DNA of 64,000 bases from Deltaproteobacteria bacterium (GCA_029261875.1 JAJDAL010000042.1:62001-126000), one strand, 5' to 3'; counted from the stretch's first letter, positions 1 through 16,089 are shown. The notes: a model not told the origin generated them from the letters alone. Program-made: numbers and translations.

Positions 1-1961
<1,961 letters not shown>

Positions 1962-1965
<4 letters not shown>

Positions 1966-2804
1966 GTGTTTTCCCGAGCCCGTTTCAAGCCTTCCTGCTC
2001 TCCATCGTGGGGCCCATGTTCGCGCTGCTCGTCTTCCAAGCCGTGTCGGAATGGTTGGATCCGACCGCGGCGCTGGGGGTGGGGATGACCCTGGGGCTCG
2101 GTGGCGTGTGCGCCGCGGTGACGCGACTCGTCCCGCAACCCCACACGGAACGTCTGGGCTTGCGGGGTTTTCCCGCGAAGTTCTGGGTCCCCATTTTGTT
2201 TCTGGTTCCCATCACCCTGGTGGCCAGCGAGGTGGACAACTGGGCCAACCTCCTGGCTCCGCCGCCGGACGCGGCGGAGATCGAAGAACGCGTCACGGAA
2301 CGATTGCCCCACGACACGCCGCTCGCGATCGCCGAAAGTTTGATCGTCGCCGTGGGCTTGGCACCGGTGATCGAAGAATGGCTGTTCCGGGGCATCATCC
2401 AACAAGGCGCCATCGCGCGCTTCGGCGTAGGGTGGGGGATCTTGTTCACCGCCGCGCTGTTCGGCGTGGGACACGTGGGGCCCGGGGTTTCGGCCGCCGC
2501 GTGGCTGGCTTCGATCTCCGTGGCGACGCTCTACGGATTCATGTTGGGAATCCTGCGTCAGAACACGAGGTCGCTGCTGGCCCCGATCGCGCTCCACATG
2601 GGGATCAACGCCAGCGCCGTGCTGGGCATGGTGTTCGCGGAACCGGTACCGATCGCCGGCTTCAACGCGCCCGGCGACCACACCCCGAGCGCCTATCTGT
2701 TCCCGGCCGCGATCTCGGTGCTGATCGGTTGGTGGTTGGTATCGCGTTGGGCGCTTCCGCCCGTCGAGATTCCCGAAGAGGAACCCACCCAAGACACGCC
2801 TTAG
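1962..2804 (+). CDS. CPBP family intramembrane metalloprotease
   Basis: Multi-pass membrane protein of the CPBP (Abi/CAAX protease) family, which cleave substrates inside the bilayer; the substrate here is unknown. The family motifs are visible: EEWLFRG (EExxxR), a histidine in GVGHVGPG, and HMGINAS (HxxxN) near the end. There are about seven hydrophobic segments. The chosen TTG overlaps the uvrA stop (TTGA); in-frame GTG 2007 and ATG 2016 are alternatives that would trim the first segment. It converges with tmk and overlaps its stop by four bases. The family call is firm, the start less so. Confidence 0.82.
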
Positions 2805-3403
2805 ACGTCGAGACGATCTCGAATCGCGGCGAGGGCGTCGCGCTGCACGGCGTCGGCGTCGCGGTCCGCGTCGATGCGAACCAGGTACGGGAGATCGAGC
2901 TGGCGGTAGATCTCCGCCACACCGCGCAAGCGGTCTTCGTCTTCGAAGGTCGGCTCCGCGCGGCCGCCACGGGCGCGCACGCGTTCGAGGCCGCGCTCTA
3001 CATCGATCTCGAGTAGCAGAGCCACGTCGGGCAGCGGGAAGCGCTTTTCGCTGTCGCGCAGGATTGCCTGCCAATCGAGCCCTTGAGCACCTTGGTAGGC
3101 CACGGTCGACAGGTAATAGCGATCCGTCACCACGAGTCGCCCCGCCGCGAGCGCCGGCTCGATCACTTCGCGGACGTGCTCCTCCCGGTCGATCAGAAAA
3201 AGGCGCAGTTCTTCCTGTGGATCGACGGGGTCATGAGAGGCGGCCAGCGCGCGGATCTTGCGACCCGTTTCGCCGTCCGTGGGCTCGCGCGTACGCAGCG
3301 GTTCACGACCCTCGCGTTCGAGGGCGTGCACCAGCCGCTCGACCTGGGTGCTCTTGCCACTTCCGTCGAGGCCTTCGACGGCGATCAGTGCACCGCGCTT
3401 CAT
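2801..3403 (-). CDS. tmk: Thymidylate kinase
   Basis: Phosphorylates dTMP to dTDP for DNA synthesis in the cytosol. The 200-residue length is normal. The P-loop GLDGSGKST lies near the N-terminus, the DRYY motif (about residues 93-96) follows, and RGGRAEPTFEDED resembles the lid region. It is the leftmost gene of the leftward block, about 275 bases beyond atpE, so it may have its own promoter. The start is the only ATG that places the P-loop at the expected depth. Confidence 0.95.
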   Translation of the reverse strand: MKRGALIAVEGLDGSGKSTQVERLVHALEREGREPLRTREPTDGETGRKIRALAASHDPVDPQEELRLFLIDREEHVREVIEPALAAGRLVVTDRYYLSTVAYQGAQGLDWQAILRDSEKRFPLPDVALLLEIDVERGLERVRARGGRAEPTFEDEDRLRGVAEIYRQLDLPYLVRIDADRDADAVQRDALAAIRDRLDV

Positions 3404-3679
3404 GGTCGAAAGGGATCCCGCTGTTCACCGCGCGCGCACGACAGAGCCTCTTCAGTGCCCCAAGTGCGCGCGCAACAAGGCGTTGCCCGCACCGCGATTG
3501 CGCTGCCGTGCTGGCACGAGCCTTGCTCTAGAAAGATCACGACGCCGGAAGGCGTTCCCGCCAACGCCCCTCTATCGGGACCGGGGGCGGCGGGTCGAGG
3601 CTCCGGGCGGGAGCTCGGGTGCGGCGCGGGTAATCAAACGGGGTGAGGCCCACGTCGCTGCTCCCGCCCGGTGTCTCTC

Positions 3680-4015
3680 TTATTCGAGACCCGGGATTTT
3701 GCTCTGAAGCATGTAGGCCACCACGAAGGAAACCAACGCAATGGATTCGATGAGCGCCATGCCGAGAATGAAATTCACGAACATGTTGCCCGCGGCACCG
3801 GGATTGCGCGCAATCCCCGCGGTGGTGTTTCCGGCGGTGAGACCTTGACCGATCCCACACCCAAGGCCCGCGAGCCCCATGGCGAGGCCCGCTCCGAGCG
3901 CGAGGCCGAAGTAGGACATGTCACCAGCGCCTCCTCCGTGTTCCGCCGCGAACGCCGCGGTGGGAGCCAGAGTCAGAGCCACGGTCCAAACTGCATTACG
4001 TACGTACTTGATCAC
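3680..4015 (-). CDS. atpE: ATP synthase F0 subunit c
   Basis: Forms the ion-translocating c-ring. Translation starts at GTG 4015 behind a strong AAGGAGG. Residues 1-24 look like a cleavable signal peptide (hydrophobic, ending AFAA), so the 111-residue product is longer than the usual 75-90; such leaders are common on c subunits of deltaproteobacteria. Two transmembrane helices follow, the first with GLGCGIGQG, the polar loop ARNP, the second with the ion-binding Glu90 in LIES. Gln57, Glu90 and Ser91 correspond to sodium ligands of Ilyobacter-type rings, but the usual following Thr is Ile and the Tyr is Val, so ion specificity is open. It is the last gene of atpZ-I-B-E. Confidence 0.95.
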   Translation of the reverse strand: MIKYVRNAVWTVALTLAPTAAFAAEHGGGAGDMSYFGLALGAGLAMGLAGLGCGIGQGLTAGNTTAGIARNPGAAGNMFVNFILGMALIESIALVSFVVAYMLQSKIPGLE

Positions 4016-4045
4016 GATCGACCTCCTTGCGTCGGGCGCCCACCC

Positions 4046-4768
4046 TTAGTGGGGTTCATCGAGCGCCATTCGAATGTAAATCATGGTGAGAAGTGAAAAC
4101 ACGAACGCCTGGATGACGGCCACCACCATCCCGAGCCCCATGAAGACCGCGGGAATGGCGAACGGAACCAGACCGATCCACACCGCCACCACCTGGTGGT
4201 CGGCAAACATGTTCGCGAGAAGACGAATCGCCAAGGTGGCGATTCGCGCCCAGTGAAGAATGAATTCGATGGGAAAGAAGAACCAAGCCATGAGCCGCAT
4301 ATGGATCTTCTTGCCGAAGATCGTGGCATCGAAGAAGCTCGGTCCCATCAGCTGGGTCATGTACTTGGGCAACCCGTGTTTCTGGATGCCCACGTAGTTG
4401 TAGAACACGAAGGAAATGATCCCCCAGGCGACGGTGGTATTGATGTCGCTCGTGGCACCACCCAAACCGGGAACCATTCCCATGAAGTTACTCACCAGAA
4501 TGAAGACGAAGATCGTGCCCACCAGCGGCATGAAGCGACGGTGGTCTTCCCCGATTACGTCGCGCGCCAGATTGTCGATCGATTCGATCACGATCTCGAT
4601 CATGTTGCGAAGCGTGACGCCTTCGTCGGGAATCACTCCGCCGTTGGCGGCCGCCAATTGACGCCGCACGGCGAACCCCGCCGCCACCAACAGGGCGGCG
4701 GCAACGAACGCGGCTTGGAATACGGCCGGAATCCCGAGCGCATGTTCCAGCGGGCCGTAGATGCTCAT
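4046..4768 (-). CDS. atpB: ATP synthase F0 subunit a
   Basis: Stator subunit a, with the half-channels that feed ions to the c-ring. At 240 residues it is normal for the family. The essential arginine sits in ATLAIRLLANMFADH, and several long hydrophobic helices are evident, ending in a helix followed by a short polar tail. Its ATG overlaps the atpI stop (ATGA), implying coupling, and atpE follows after 30 bases with its own ribosome site. The F1 and stalk genes lie some 16 kb away on the other strand. Confidence 0.96.
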   Translation of the reverse strand: MSIYGPLEHALGIPAVFQAAFVAAALLVAAGFAVRRQLAAANGGVIPDEGVTLRNMIEIVIESIDNLARDVIGEDHRRFMPLVGTIFVFILVSNFMGMVPGLGGATSDINTTVAWGIISFVFYNYVGIQKHGLPKYMTQLMGPSFFDATIFGKKIHMRLMAWFFFPIEFILHWARIATLAIRLLANMFADHQVVAVWIGLVPFAIPAVFMGLGMVVAVIQAFVFSLLTMIYIRMALDEPH

Positions 4769-5235
4769 TGCTCTTCATCCTCATCGATCGGAACGTTCTC
4801 ACGCGCGAACCAGGCGTTCCATTCGTCCCAGCTCGGATCGTCCGGGGGCGGACCCTCGAGACCGACGATCGGTTCCGGGCGCGCGCGCCAGGCGGCGACG
4901 AACAGCGCGGGAACGATCATCAACAGTCCGACGGTAACACCCAGAGGGTGAGCGCCCGCGGCCAATACGAACAGGATCGCGGCGCCCACGAACACGAAGC
5001 GAAGCGCGAACACGCCGACCCAGGTGCGACTGCCTTGAATGGTTCCCGCAAACAATTGAATGGAGGCCGCGCGCAACGCGCGGAAATTGATCGCCTCGAG
5101 CAAGGCGCCGATCGCCACGGAGGCCGCGAAGCCCGGCGAGATCAGGGCCCAGGTCGCCGCCACGGCACCGGCCGAGAAGGTCAGGTTCCATTTCTCTGTG
5201 GCGTCGGGGCCGAAGGGCGTCACCGTTCTATCCAT
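4765..5235 (-). CDS. atpI: ATP synthase protein I (AtpI-like) membrane protein
   Basis: Protein of 156 residues with about four hydrophobic segments (for example FVFVGAAILFVLAAGAHPLG) and an acidic C-terminal tail. Position and topology match AtpI, a non-essential assembly or ion-supply factor of F-type ATP synthases. The gene overlaps atpZ by eight bases upstream and atpB by four downstream. The sequence itself is poorly conserved, so the call rests mainly on synteny and topology. Confidence 0.72.
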   Translation of the reverse strand: MDRTVTPFGPDATEKWNLTFSAGAVAATWALISPGFAASVAIGALLEAINFRALRAASIQLFAGTIQGSRTWVGVFALRFVFVGAAILFVLAAGAHPLGVTVGLLMIVPALFVAAWRARPEPIVGLEGPPPDDPSWDEWNAWFARENVPIDEDEEQ

Positions 5236-5518
5236 CTCCGTTTGGGTCCGGGTCGTCGAGCGACTCGTTTTCGGGAACGATCAGACGCCTCAAGCGCATC
5301 AGGCGCATGATGAACGCGGAAAACCCCAAAACGAGCCCGACCAGCAAGAACACCGGCTCGGTTTCAAACTTGCGATCGATCCAAAACCCGGCCCCGAGCG
5401 CAATCAGGAGCGAAAAGACCGCTTCCATGGCGCCCCCGTAGGCGGCAGCTTGGCGGCTCATCTTCCCCGGCGCCGTGCGCCGTATCGAGAACCATCGGGT
5501 GCTTCGTTTATCGCTCAT
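5228..5518 (-). CDS. atpZ: AtpZ-like F0F1 ATP synthase accessory membrane protein
   Basis: Short protein of 96 residues with two predicted transmembrane helices (about residues 30-47 and 55-73). The first contains GAGFWIDRKF, resembling the G-x-x-x-D core of the AtpZ (YqxZ-like) family, which heads atp operons and in Bacillus has been linked to divalent cation transport and synthase function. It is the first gene of atpZ-I-B-E and overlaps atpI by eight bases. The 76 bases to hemL contain no obvious terminator, so readthrough from hemL is possible. Confidence 0.75.
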   Translation of the reverse strand: MSDKRSTRWFSIRRTAPGKMSRQAAAYGGAMEAVFSLLIALGAGFWIDRKFETEPVFLLVGLVLGFSAFIMRLMRLRRLIVPENESLDDPDPNGDG

Positions 5519-5594
5519 GCGAAGCCAGCGCGACGCGCGTTCGTGCGCGACACCCCCCGGGCGGCCGCGATACTAGCCAAGGGGCCTTCTCCAC

Positions 5595-6890
5595 TCAACG
5601 CGGTTTCAAGGCCTCGGGAAGGGCTTTTCTCGCCGCCTCCAGGGTGGCGGAGATTTCCGCTTCGCCGTGCGCGGTCGAGACGAAGCCCGCCTCGTAGGCG
5701 GACGGGGCCAGGTACACGCCCCCCTCCAGCATGGCGTGGAAGAAACGCGCGAAAAGCGCTGTATCGGACTGCTTCGCATCGGCAAAGTTGCGAACCGGGC
5801 CCGCCTGGAAGAAGAACCCGAACATTCCACCCACGACCGCGCTGCAAAGCGCTACACCGCAATCCGCCGCCGCGGCTTCGAAGCCCGCCATCAACTGGCG
5901 AGCGCGGGTCTCGAGCCCTTCGTAGAGCCCCGGCTTCGCCAGCTGCGTCAGCGTTTCCAGGCCCGCCGCCACGGCGAGTGGGTTTCCGGACAGGGTCCCG
6001 GCCTGGAAGACGGGTCCCACGGGCGCGACGCGGTCCATCAGATCCGCTCGACCGCCGAAGGCCGCGGCCGGGAGTCCGCCGCCCACCACTTTTCCGAGGC
6101 AGGTGAGGTCCGGCTCCACCCCGTAGAGGAGCTGCGCTCCACCGTACGCGACGCGAAAACCGGTCATGACTTCGTCGAGAATCAGCAGGGCACCGCGGCG
6201 GTCGCAAATCTCTCGCAACCCGGCGAGGAAACCCTCCGCGGGTGGAATGCAGCCCATGTTGCCCGCGACGGGTTCGACGATCACACACGCGATCTCGTTC
6301 CCCCACTGCGAAAACGCGGATTCGACCGCTGCCAGGTCGTTGAAGGGAGCGACCACGGTTTGGTCGGTAAACGCCTTCGGCACGCCCTCGGAACCCGGCA
6401 GACCGAGGGTCGCCACACCACTCCCCGCCCCCACCAGGAGCGCGTCCAAATGGCCGTGGTAGCAACCGTCGAACTTCAACACGCGGTCGCGGCCGGTCGC
6501 CGCACGCGCCACCCGCAGGGCACACATGCTGGCTTCGGTTCCCGAACTCACCATGCGCACGCGTTCGACACTGGGGAGCGCGTCGCACACGCGTTCCGCC
6601 CAGGCGACTTCCAATTCCGTCGGAGCGCCGAAGCTCGTGCCGCGTTCCATGGCGCTCTGCACCGCGCGCAGAACGTCGGGGTTCGCGTGCCCCAGAATCA
6701 GGGGACCCCACGAACCCACGTAGTCGATGTATTCGTTGCCGTCGGCGTCGCGAACCCGCGCGCCGCTACCGCGTTCGAAGAAACGCGGGACCCCGCCGAC
6801 CGCGCCGAAGGCCCGCACCGCGGAATTGACGCCGCCGGGGATCACGCGGCAGGCGCGCTCGAGAAGTTGTTCCGACCTTTCGGTCTTCAC
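5595..6890 (-). CDS. hemL: Glutamate-1-semialdehyde 2,1-aminomutase
   Basis: PLP enzyme converting glutamate-1-semialdehyde to 5-aminolevulinate, the C5 route into haem and cobamides. Features include [11 protein letters not shown] at the N-terminus, the SSGTEA cofactor motif, the aspartate in [10 protein letters not shown], and the PLP lysine in [10 protein letters not shown] start it at GTG 6890, giving 431 residues and placing the PGGVNSPV-like motif where the family has it; longer starts would run into gyrA. It begins seven bases after gyrA ends, so co-transcription is likely. Confidence 0.95.
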   Translation of the reverse strand: MKTERSEQLLERACRVIPGGVNSAVRAFGAVGGVPRFFERGSGARVRDADGNEYIDYVGSWGPLILGHANPDVLRAVQSAMERGTSFGAPTELEVAWAERVCDALPSVERVRMVSSGTEASMCALRVARAATGRDRVLKFDGCYHGHLDALLVGAGSGVATLGLPGSEGVPKAFTDQTVVAPFNDLAAVESAFSQWGNEIACVIVEPVAGNMGCIPPAEGFLAGLREICDRRGALLILDEVMTGFRVAYGGAQLLYGVEPDLTCLGKVVGGGLPAAAFGGRADLMDRVAPVGPVFQAGTLSGNPLAVAAGLETLTQLAKPGLYEGLETRARQLMAGFEAAAADCGVALCSAVVGGMFGFFFQAGPVRNFADAKQSDTALFARFFHAMLEGGVYLAPSAYEAGFVSTAHGEAEISATLEAARKALPEALKPR

Positions 6891-6897
6891 GCTGACG

Positions 6898-9408
<2,511 letters not shown>

Positions 9409-9420
9409 GTTCGGGTCTCG

Positions 9421-11865
<2,445 letters not shown>

Positions 11866-11982
11866 CTATCTCTGTCTCTAAGCCGTCTCGCTGGGGGACG
11901 ATTCGAGGCTGCGCATACGCGCTTCGAGGTGGTTCAGGCGAGAGTATCGAAAGTCTAAGTCCGCGTAAAGACTCTGGGTTCC

Positions 11983-12016
11983 GGTTAAGTGAGTGTTTTA
12001 AACCACTCGCTTAACC
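11983..12016. repeat. Inverted repeat (13-bp arms) between dnaN and gyrB
   Basis: GGTTAAGTGAGTG and CACTCGCTTAACC pair over 13 bases with one G-T wobble and an eight-base A/T-rich loop. A second, smaller inverted repeat (CCCAGCG/CGCTGGG at 12015-12039) abuts it. There is no T-tract on the leftward side, so this is not a standard terminator of dnaN; an mRNA processing hairpin or protein site is possible. Confidence 0.6.
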
Positions 12017-12047
12017 CAGCGTTGCCCGAAGTCGCTGGGAGATAGCT

Positions 12048-12065
12048 TTGCGAACATGTTCGCAA
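12048..12065. promoter_or_regulatory. Perfect 18-bp palindrome downstream of dnaN
   Basis: TTGCGAACATGTTCGCAA is fully self-complementary with no loop, so it suits a dimeric DNA-binding protein better than an RNA hairpin. It starts 20 bases past the dnaN stop and about 195 bases before gyrB. The GAAC/GTTC half sites recall Gram-positive LexA boxes but are two bases apart instead of four. The cognate protein is unknown. Confidence 0.45.
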
Positions 12066-12085
12066 TTTTGCTGTCGCGGCCCGTC

Positions 12086-13210
12086 CTAGAGCCGCATGGG
12101 CATCACGACAGCCGTGGTATCGCGATCGTCCGTCGGTTGAACTCGCGCCGGTGAAAGTTCGTCTTTGAGACCGATTTCGATTTCCTTCGAACCCATCGAG
12201 GCCAGCGCATCCATCAAATATTTTGCGTTGAACCCAATCGCGAGGTCTTCGCCCGAATAATCGACATCGAGTTCCTCCTGGGCTTCCCCGAGTTCCGGAC
12301 TGCTCGAAGAAATCGACAGTTTCCCATCCGCCAGCTCGAGCTTGATAGCGCGCGTTCGCTCGGCCGAGAGCAGGGAAACGCGTCGCACGGCGCGCACGAG
12401 ATCTTCATTGGGCACGCTGAAACGGAGGCCGATTTCCTTGGGGAGAACCTGCTGATAATTGGGAAATTCCCCTTCGATCAGGCGCATGACCAGGGTCACA
12501 TCGCCTTTTCGAACCAGCCCGCTGTTCCCCTCGAACCCGATCTCCACCTCGTCGGCGTCGTCTTCATCCACGAGCCGCTTCAATTCGGCGAGTCCCTTAC
12601 GCGGAATGATGACGCCACTCGTCAGGCCCTCGGCTTCGGAACCCACGGTTCGTTCCGCCATGGCCAAGCGATGCCCATCGGTTGCCACCATGCGAATTTT
12701 CGAGCTCTCGCTCGCAACTTCGAAAAGGACACCGTTGAGGTTGTATCGCGTCTCGTCGGAAGAAGTCGCATACATGGTGCGTTCGATCATGCTCGCGAGT
12801 ACGACGGCCTGCACCTGCACCGTCTTGTCCGGAGTCGTTCCCGGAAGCGTGGGATACTCCTCCGCGGCCGTTCCCGCCAAGACGAAACGCGAGCGCGCAC
12901 ATTTGAGTTCCAGGTATTGATTGTCCGTCGTCGTCAGCGTGACGGTCTCTTCTGGAAGTTCGCGCACGACTTCGTAGAACTTTTTTGCCGCGACGGTCAG
13001 ACCACCGACTTCGGCTACCTCTGCTGTTTGATTGCTTCGAAGACCGACTTCCAAATCCGTTGCCGCGAGATGAAGCGAACCGGTATCACCGTCTTGCGTT
13101 GCTTCGAGCAAGACGTTGCTCAAGATGGGCATGGAACTTCGCTTCTCGACGATTGCTTGAATGCGAGACAAACTTCTCTGGAGTTCACTCTTCGGAATCG
13201 AAAGCTTCAT
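12086..13210 (-). CDS. dnaN: DNA polymerase III sliding clamp (beta)
   Basis: Ring-shaped processivity clamp of the replicase. The 374 residues start with MKLSIPKSELQRSLSRIQ and end with VVMPMRL, the canonical clamp C-terminus; SSMPILSNVLLEA and VVRELPEETVTLT are clamp landmarks. A ribosome site AAAGGA precedes the ATG. No dnaA lies upstream: the next gene, rpmH, is divergent across a 364-base gap. Downstream the order goes straight to gyrB. Confidence 0.97.
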   Translation of the reverse strand: MKLSIPKSELQRSLSRIQAIVEKRSSMPILSNVLLEATQDGDTGSLHLAATDLEVGLRSNQTAEVAEVGGLTVAAKKFYEVVRELPEETVTLTTTDNQYLELKCARSRFVLAGTAAEEYPTLPGTTPDKTVQVQAVVLASMIERTMYATSSDETRYNLNGVLFEVASESSKIRMVATDGHRLAMAERTVGSEAEGLTSGVIIPRKGLAELKRLVDEDDADEVEIGFEGNSGLVRKGDVTLVMRLIEGEFPNYQQVLPKEIGLRFSVPNEDLVRAVRRVSLLSAERTRAIKLELADGKLSISSSSPELGEAQEELDVDYSGEDLAIGFNAKYLMDALASMGSKEIEIGLKDELSPARVQPTDDRDTTAVVMPMRL

Positions 13211-13574
13211 TTTCCTTTCGGCTCCTTTTGTTCTTCTTTAATTCTTTAAAAATTAGTAGGAGAAGCAGTAGGGAAACCGTTCCGACAAAACCGACTCAGG
13301 AGGTTGAAATCGTTGAGTTCGGGTTACGACCTCAAACGATCCGTTTCGCCCTGATTCGATGAAGGAGCCACCCCCCGACGGCGCTGTGTGGGGATTATAG
13401 CGCTAGGAGGGCCCAGGTTTTGTCGTCGTTCCGCCCTCCGGAGCTCATTTTTTTTGATTCTCGCCCGGTTGGACCCTTCGGTTCCACTCGCTAGCGAGGA
13501 TCGCAGGGCCCGGTTACCTTTCCCGCTCGCTTTTTCAGGGTTTTTTACGAACCCTCTGTGAGGAGTGCTGGCGG
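13211..13574. other. Divergent intergenic region dnaN/rpmH, candidate origin region
   Basis: This 364-base gap separates the leftward dnaN-gyrBA block from the rightward rpmH-rnpA-yidC-parAB block, the place where dnaA and oriC usually lie. It has a very A/T-rich stretch at 13231-13257, the segment GTGTGGGGATTAT flanked by GCGCT/AGCGC (13381-13403), and a GGAGGGC/GCCCTCC inverted repeat (13406-13439) followed by eight T at about 13448-13455. I found no good match to the DnaA box TTATCCACA. It must contain promoters for both arms, but I cannot fix their positions. Confidence 0.4.
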
Positions 13575-13724
13575 ATGAAACGCACGTATCAACCGAGTCG
13601 GATTCGCCGAGCCCGCACCCATGGTTTTCGAGAGCGCATGAGTACGAAGGCCGGCCGCGCAGTTCTGAAGCGCCGACGGGCGAAAGGTCGTAAGAGGCTC
13701 AGCGTTCGCCCTTCTTCAAAGTAG
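13575..13724 (+). CDS. rpmH: 50S ribosomal protein L34
   Basis: Small basic ribosomal protein of 49 residues, starting [18 protein letters not shown], the near-invariant L34 signature, and continuing with [28 protein letters not shown] lies upstream of the ATG. The next codon after its TAG is the GTG of rnpA, so the two are almost certainly co-transcribed, as in most bacteria. Confidence 0.97.
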   Translation: MKRTYQPSRIRRARTHGFRERMSTKAGRAVLKRRRAKGRKRLSVRPSSK

Positions 13725-14102
13725 GTGTCCAATAGCGCGGATCACCGCTTGTGGCGGGCATTGCGCCTGCGCAAGTCGGTCGAATTCCGGCGGGTGGCGC
13801 GATTGGCTCGTCGAGAGACTTCCCGTGCATTCGTGGTGCTTTGGGCTCCCGCTTCACGGAAACCGGAATCGGAAACGTCGCGCCTCGGTGTCACCGTCAG
13901 TCGAAAGGTGGGCAACGCGGTGGTCCGCAACCGCGTTAAACGCTTGATTCGAGAGTGGTTTCGGCGCCAGCGCAGCGAACTTGGGGTGGCGGGAGACATC
14001 GTTATCATTGCGCGCCGAGCGGCGGCGGAACTGTCTCAAGCCCAGGTAGATCGAGATTTATGCGAGCAGGTCGGGCGTCTCGCAGTCGGGGGAACCCGTT
14101 GA
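13725..14102 (+). CDS. rnpA: Ribonuclease P protein component
   Basis: Basic protein that binds RNase P RNA and helps process tRNA 5' ends. The RNR motif is clear in VGNAVVRNRVKRLIREWFR, and LRLRKSVEFRRV matches the family N-terminus. It starts with GTG directly after the rpmH stop and is 125 residues. Its TGA overlaps the TTG start of yidD. Confidence 0.95.
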   Translation: MSNSADHRLWRALRLRKSVEFRRVARLARRETSRAFVVLWAPASRKPESETSRLGVTVSRKVGNAVVRNRVKRLIREWFRRQRSELGVAGDIVIIARRAAAELSQAQVDRDLCEQVGRLAVGGTR

Positions 14103-14359
14103 ACGCACTGGGAATCGAATCCCGAAACCAGGTCAACCCGGCGGGATGGCTTGTCCGACTGCTTCAGCTGCTCCTTGGCGCGTACCGCGTCACGCTCTCG
14201 CCCTATCTGGGACCGGCTTGTCGCTTCGAACCCAGTTGTTCCCGTTACGCCCATGAAGCCCTCGGTCGTCACGGCGTCCGTCGTGGGCTGGGAATGACCA
14301 CACGACGAATCACCCGATGCCACCCATTAAATCCGGGTGGTTTCGACCCCGTTCCTTAG
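14099..14359 (+). CDS. yidD: Membrane protein insertion efficiency factor YidD
   Basis: Small protein of about 86 residues that assists YidC-dependent insertion. The hallmark cysteine motifs are present: RFEPSCSRYAHEA and RCHPLNPGGFDPVP. I choose TTG 14099 because it overlaps the rnpA stop (TTGA) and gives a normal N-terminus with the hydrophobic LLQLLLGAYRVTLSPYLG. yidC begins nine bases after its stop. Confidence 0.92.
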   Translation: MNALGIESRNQVNPAGWLVRLLQLLLGAYRVTLSPYLGPACRFEPSCSRYAHEALGRHGVRRGLGMTTRRITRCHPLNPGGFDPVP

Positions 14360-14367
14360 GATAAACG

Positions 14368-16089
14368 TTGGATCGAAACTTCTTCCTTGCTCTCGGCTTG
14401 ATTCTCCTTTGGGTGACTGTGTGGATGTCCACCCAAGAGGACAAGTTAAAGGCCGCGCGAGAACAACAAGCGCAACAAGCGGTCGCGGAGGAGCAGGCGA
14501 CCGCAGCTCCGAATTACGGAACCACGATCCAACCACGCAGTGGTTCCGAACCGGCGGTGCAGGGAGATCGACCGGAGGATGCGGGGGGGCCGCGTCTCGA
14601 GCCGGCTGTTCCGGAGCGCCGCGTGGTGGTCGAGAACGATCTCTATCGCGCAGAATTCACGACCCGCGGCGGCGGCCTCGTACGCTGGGAATTGAAGACC
14701 TACGACGATCGCGAAGTGGATCCGCCCCTGCCCGTCGAACTCACGACCCACGATCCCGACTGGCAGGTCGCACTCGCGACACCCTTCACGCCGCTTGGAT
14801 TCGGGGATTTGAGCGCCGCGCCCTACGAGATCGAAGAAGAGTCCAACGACCGCTTGATCTTCAAGCACGTCCAATCCGGCGTCACGCTCCGCAAGGTCTA
14901 CAGCTTCGAGCCGGATTCCTATTCGTTCCGCTTGCGACTGGAAGTCGCGAACGGGACCCCCCGCAGCGTGGAGCCGATCTTCGAGATTCGCTGGCCTGCT
15001 CAAACCACGGAGCGCTCGGATTTTCTCGAGTACGCGTTGGTCGCGCTTCACGAAGCCGAGGTGGAGAGTCAACCGATCGAGACCGTCGGAAACGAGGGCT
15101 TCTTCGGTGGCTTGTTCAGTCCCGATCTGCCCCTGGTAAAAGACGTCGATTGGGCGGGGGCGCAGACGCGTTACTTCATTGCGGCCATCGCGACGGAGCG
15201 GCCGAGCGAAGCCAACGCCGACTTCGTTCCCGTCGGTGGCGAGAAGAAGGCCGCCTACGCGGCCCTCTGGCATGGAGCGACGGCCGTCGTACCGGGCTAC
15301 AGCGCGGATCTCCAGTTCGACATCTATATCGGCCCGAAAGAACCGGAACGGATCGCGCACTTCGGCAAGAACCTGAACGAGTCCGTCAATCGCGGTTACT
15401 CGTGGGTGACTCCGCTGACGGATGCCTTCAGCTGGCTACTGCGCGGGCTGTACGGATTCCTGCCGAACTACGGTGTCGCGATCATTCTGCTCACGATCCT
15501 GGTGCGCGGTATCACGGCTCCGCTCACCGCCAAGCAAATGCGTTCGATGAAGCACATGGCCACGCGGATGAAGGAGATCAAGCCGAAGATCGATGCCCTC
15601 CAGGAGAAGTTCGGCGACGACCGCGCGCGGCTGCAACAAGAGCAGATGCGGGTCTACCGAGAGGAGAACGTGAATCCCGCGCAGATGTTGGGGAGCGGTT
15701 GTCTTCCCATGCTGTTGCAGTTCCCGGTTTTCATCGGACTGTTCTTCTCGCTACAGAGCACCATCGAGCTGCGCCAGGCCCCCTTCGTGGGCTGGATCAA
15801 CGATCTATCCCAGCCCGAGGTACTGTTCGACATTCCCGGCATCGGGATTCCGATTCGCGTGCTGCCCCTTATCATGGGACTCAGCATGGTGCTTCAACAA
15901 AGACTTACCCCCCAAACCAGCATGGATCCCGCCCAGGCGCGCATGATGCAGACCGTGATGCCCATCGTCTTCACGTTCATCTTCTATCAGTTCGCTTCGG
16001 GCTTGGTCCTGTATTGGTTGGTCAGCAACCTGCTAGGCATCGCCCAGCAAATGTGGCTCAATCGTAACCCCGAGCCCGCATCCTCGTAG
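14368..16089 (+). CDS. yidC: Membrane protein insertase YidC
   Basis: Inserts and folds inner-membrane proteins, alone or with Sec. It starts at TTG 14368, so the first transmembrane helix (NFFLALGLILLWVTVW) is at the very N-terminus as in Gram-negative YidC. A large periplasmic beta domain follows (about residues 60-340), then the conserved insertase core with the groove arginine in ILLTILVRGITAPL and the coiled loop with KHMATRMKEIKPKIDALQEK. Total 573 residues, the long Gram-negative form. Confidence 0.97.
   Translation: MDRNFFLALGLILLWVTVWMSTQEDKLKAAREQQAQQAVAEEQATAAPNYGTTIQPRSGSEPAVQGDRPEDAGGPRLEPAVPERRVVVENDLYRAEFTTRGGGLVRWELKTYDDREVDPPLPVELTTHDPDWQVALATPFTPLGFGDLSAAPYEIEEESNDRLIFKHVQSGVTLRKVYSFEPDSYSFRLRLEVANGTPRSVEPIFEIRWPAQTTERSDFLEYALVALHEAEVESQPIETVGNEGFFGGLFSPDLPLVKDVDWAGAQTRYFIAAIATERPSEANADFVPVGGEKKAAYAALWHGATAVVPGYSADLQFDIYIGPKEPERIAHFGKNLNESVNRGYSWVTPLTDAFSWLLRGLYGFLPNYGVAIILLTILVRGITAPLTAKQMRSMKHMATRMKEIKPKIDALQEKFGDDRARLQQEQMRVYREENVNPAQMLGSGCLPMLLQFPVFIGLFFSLQSTIELRQAPFVGWINDLSQPEVLFDIPGIGIPIRVLPLIMGLSMVLQQRLTPQTSMDPAQARMMQTVMPIVFTFIFYQFASGLVLYWLVSNLLGIAQQMWLNRNPEPASS

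Noticed and set aside
12048..12065. LexA (SOS) box
   Set aside because: The GAAC/GTTC halves are two bases apart instead of the four in Gram-positive boxes, and it does not match the deltaproteobacterial LexA motifs I know; kept only as an unassigned palindrome.
13381..13403. DnaA box in GTGTGGGGATTAT
   Set aside because: Too many differences from TTATCCACA and no repeats nearby.
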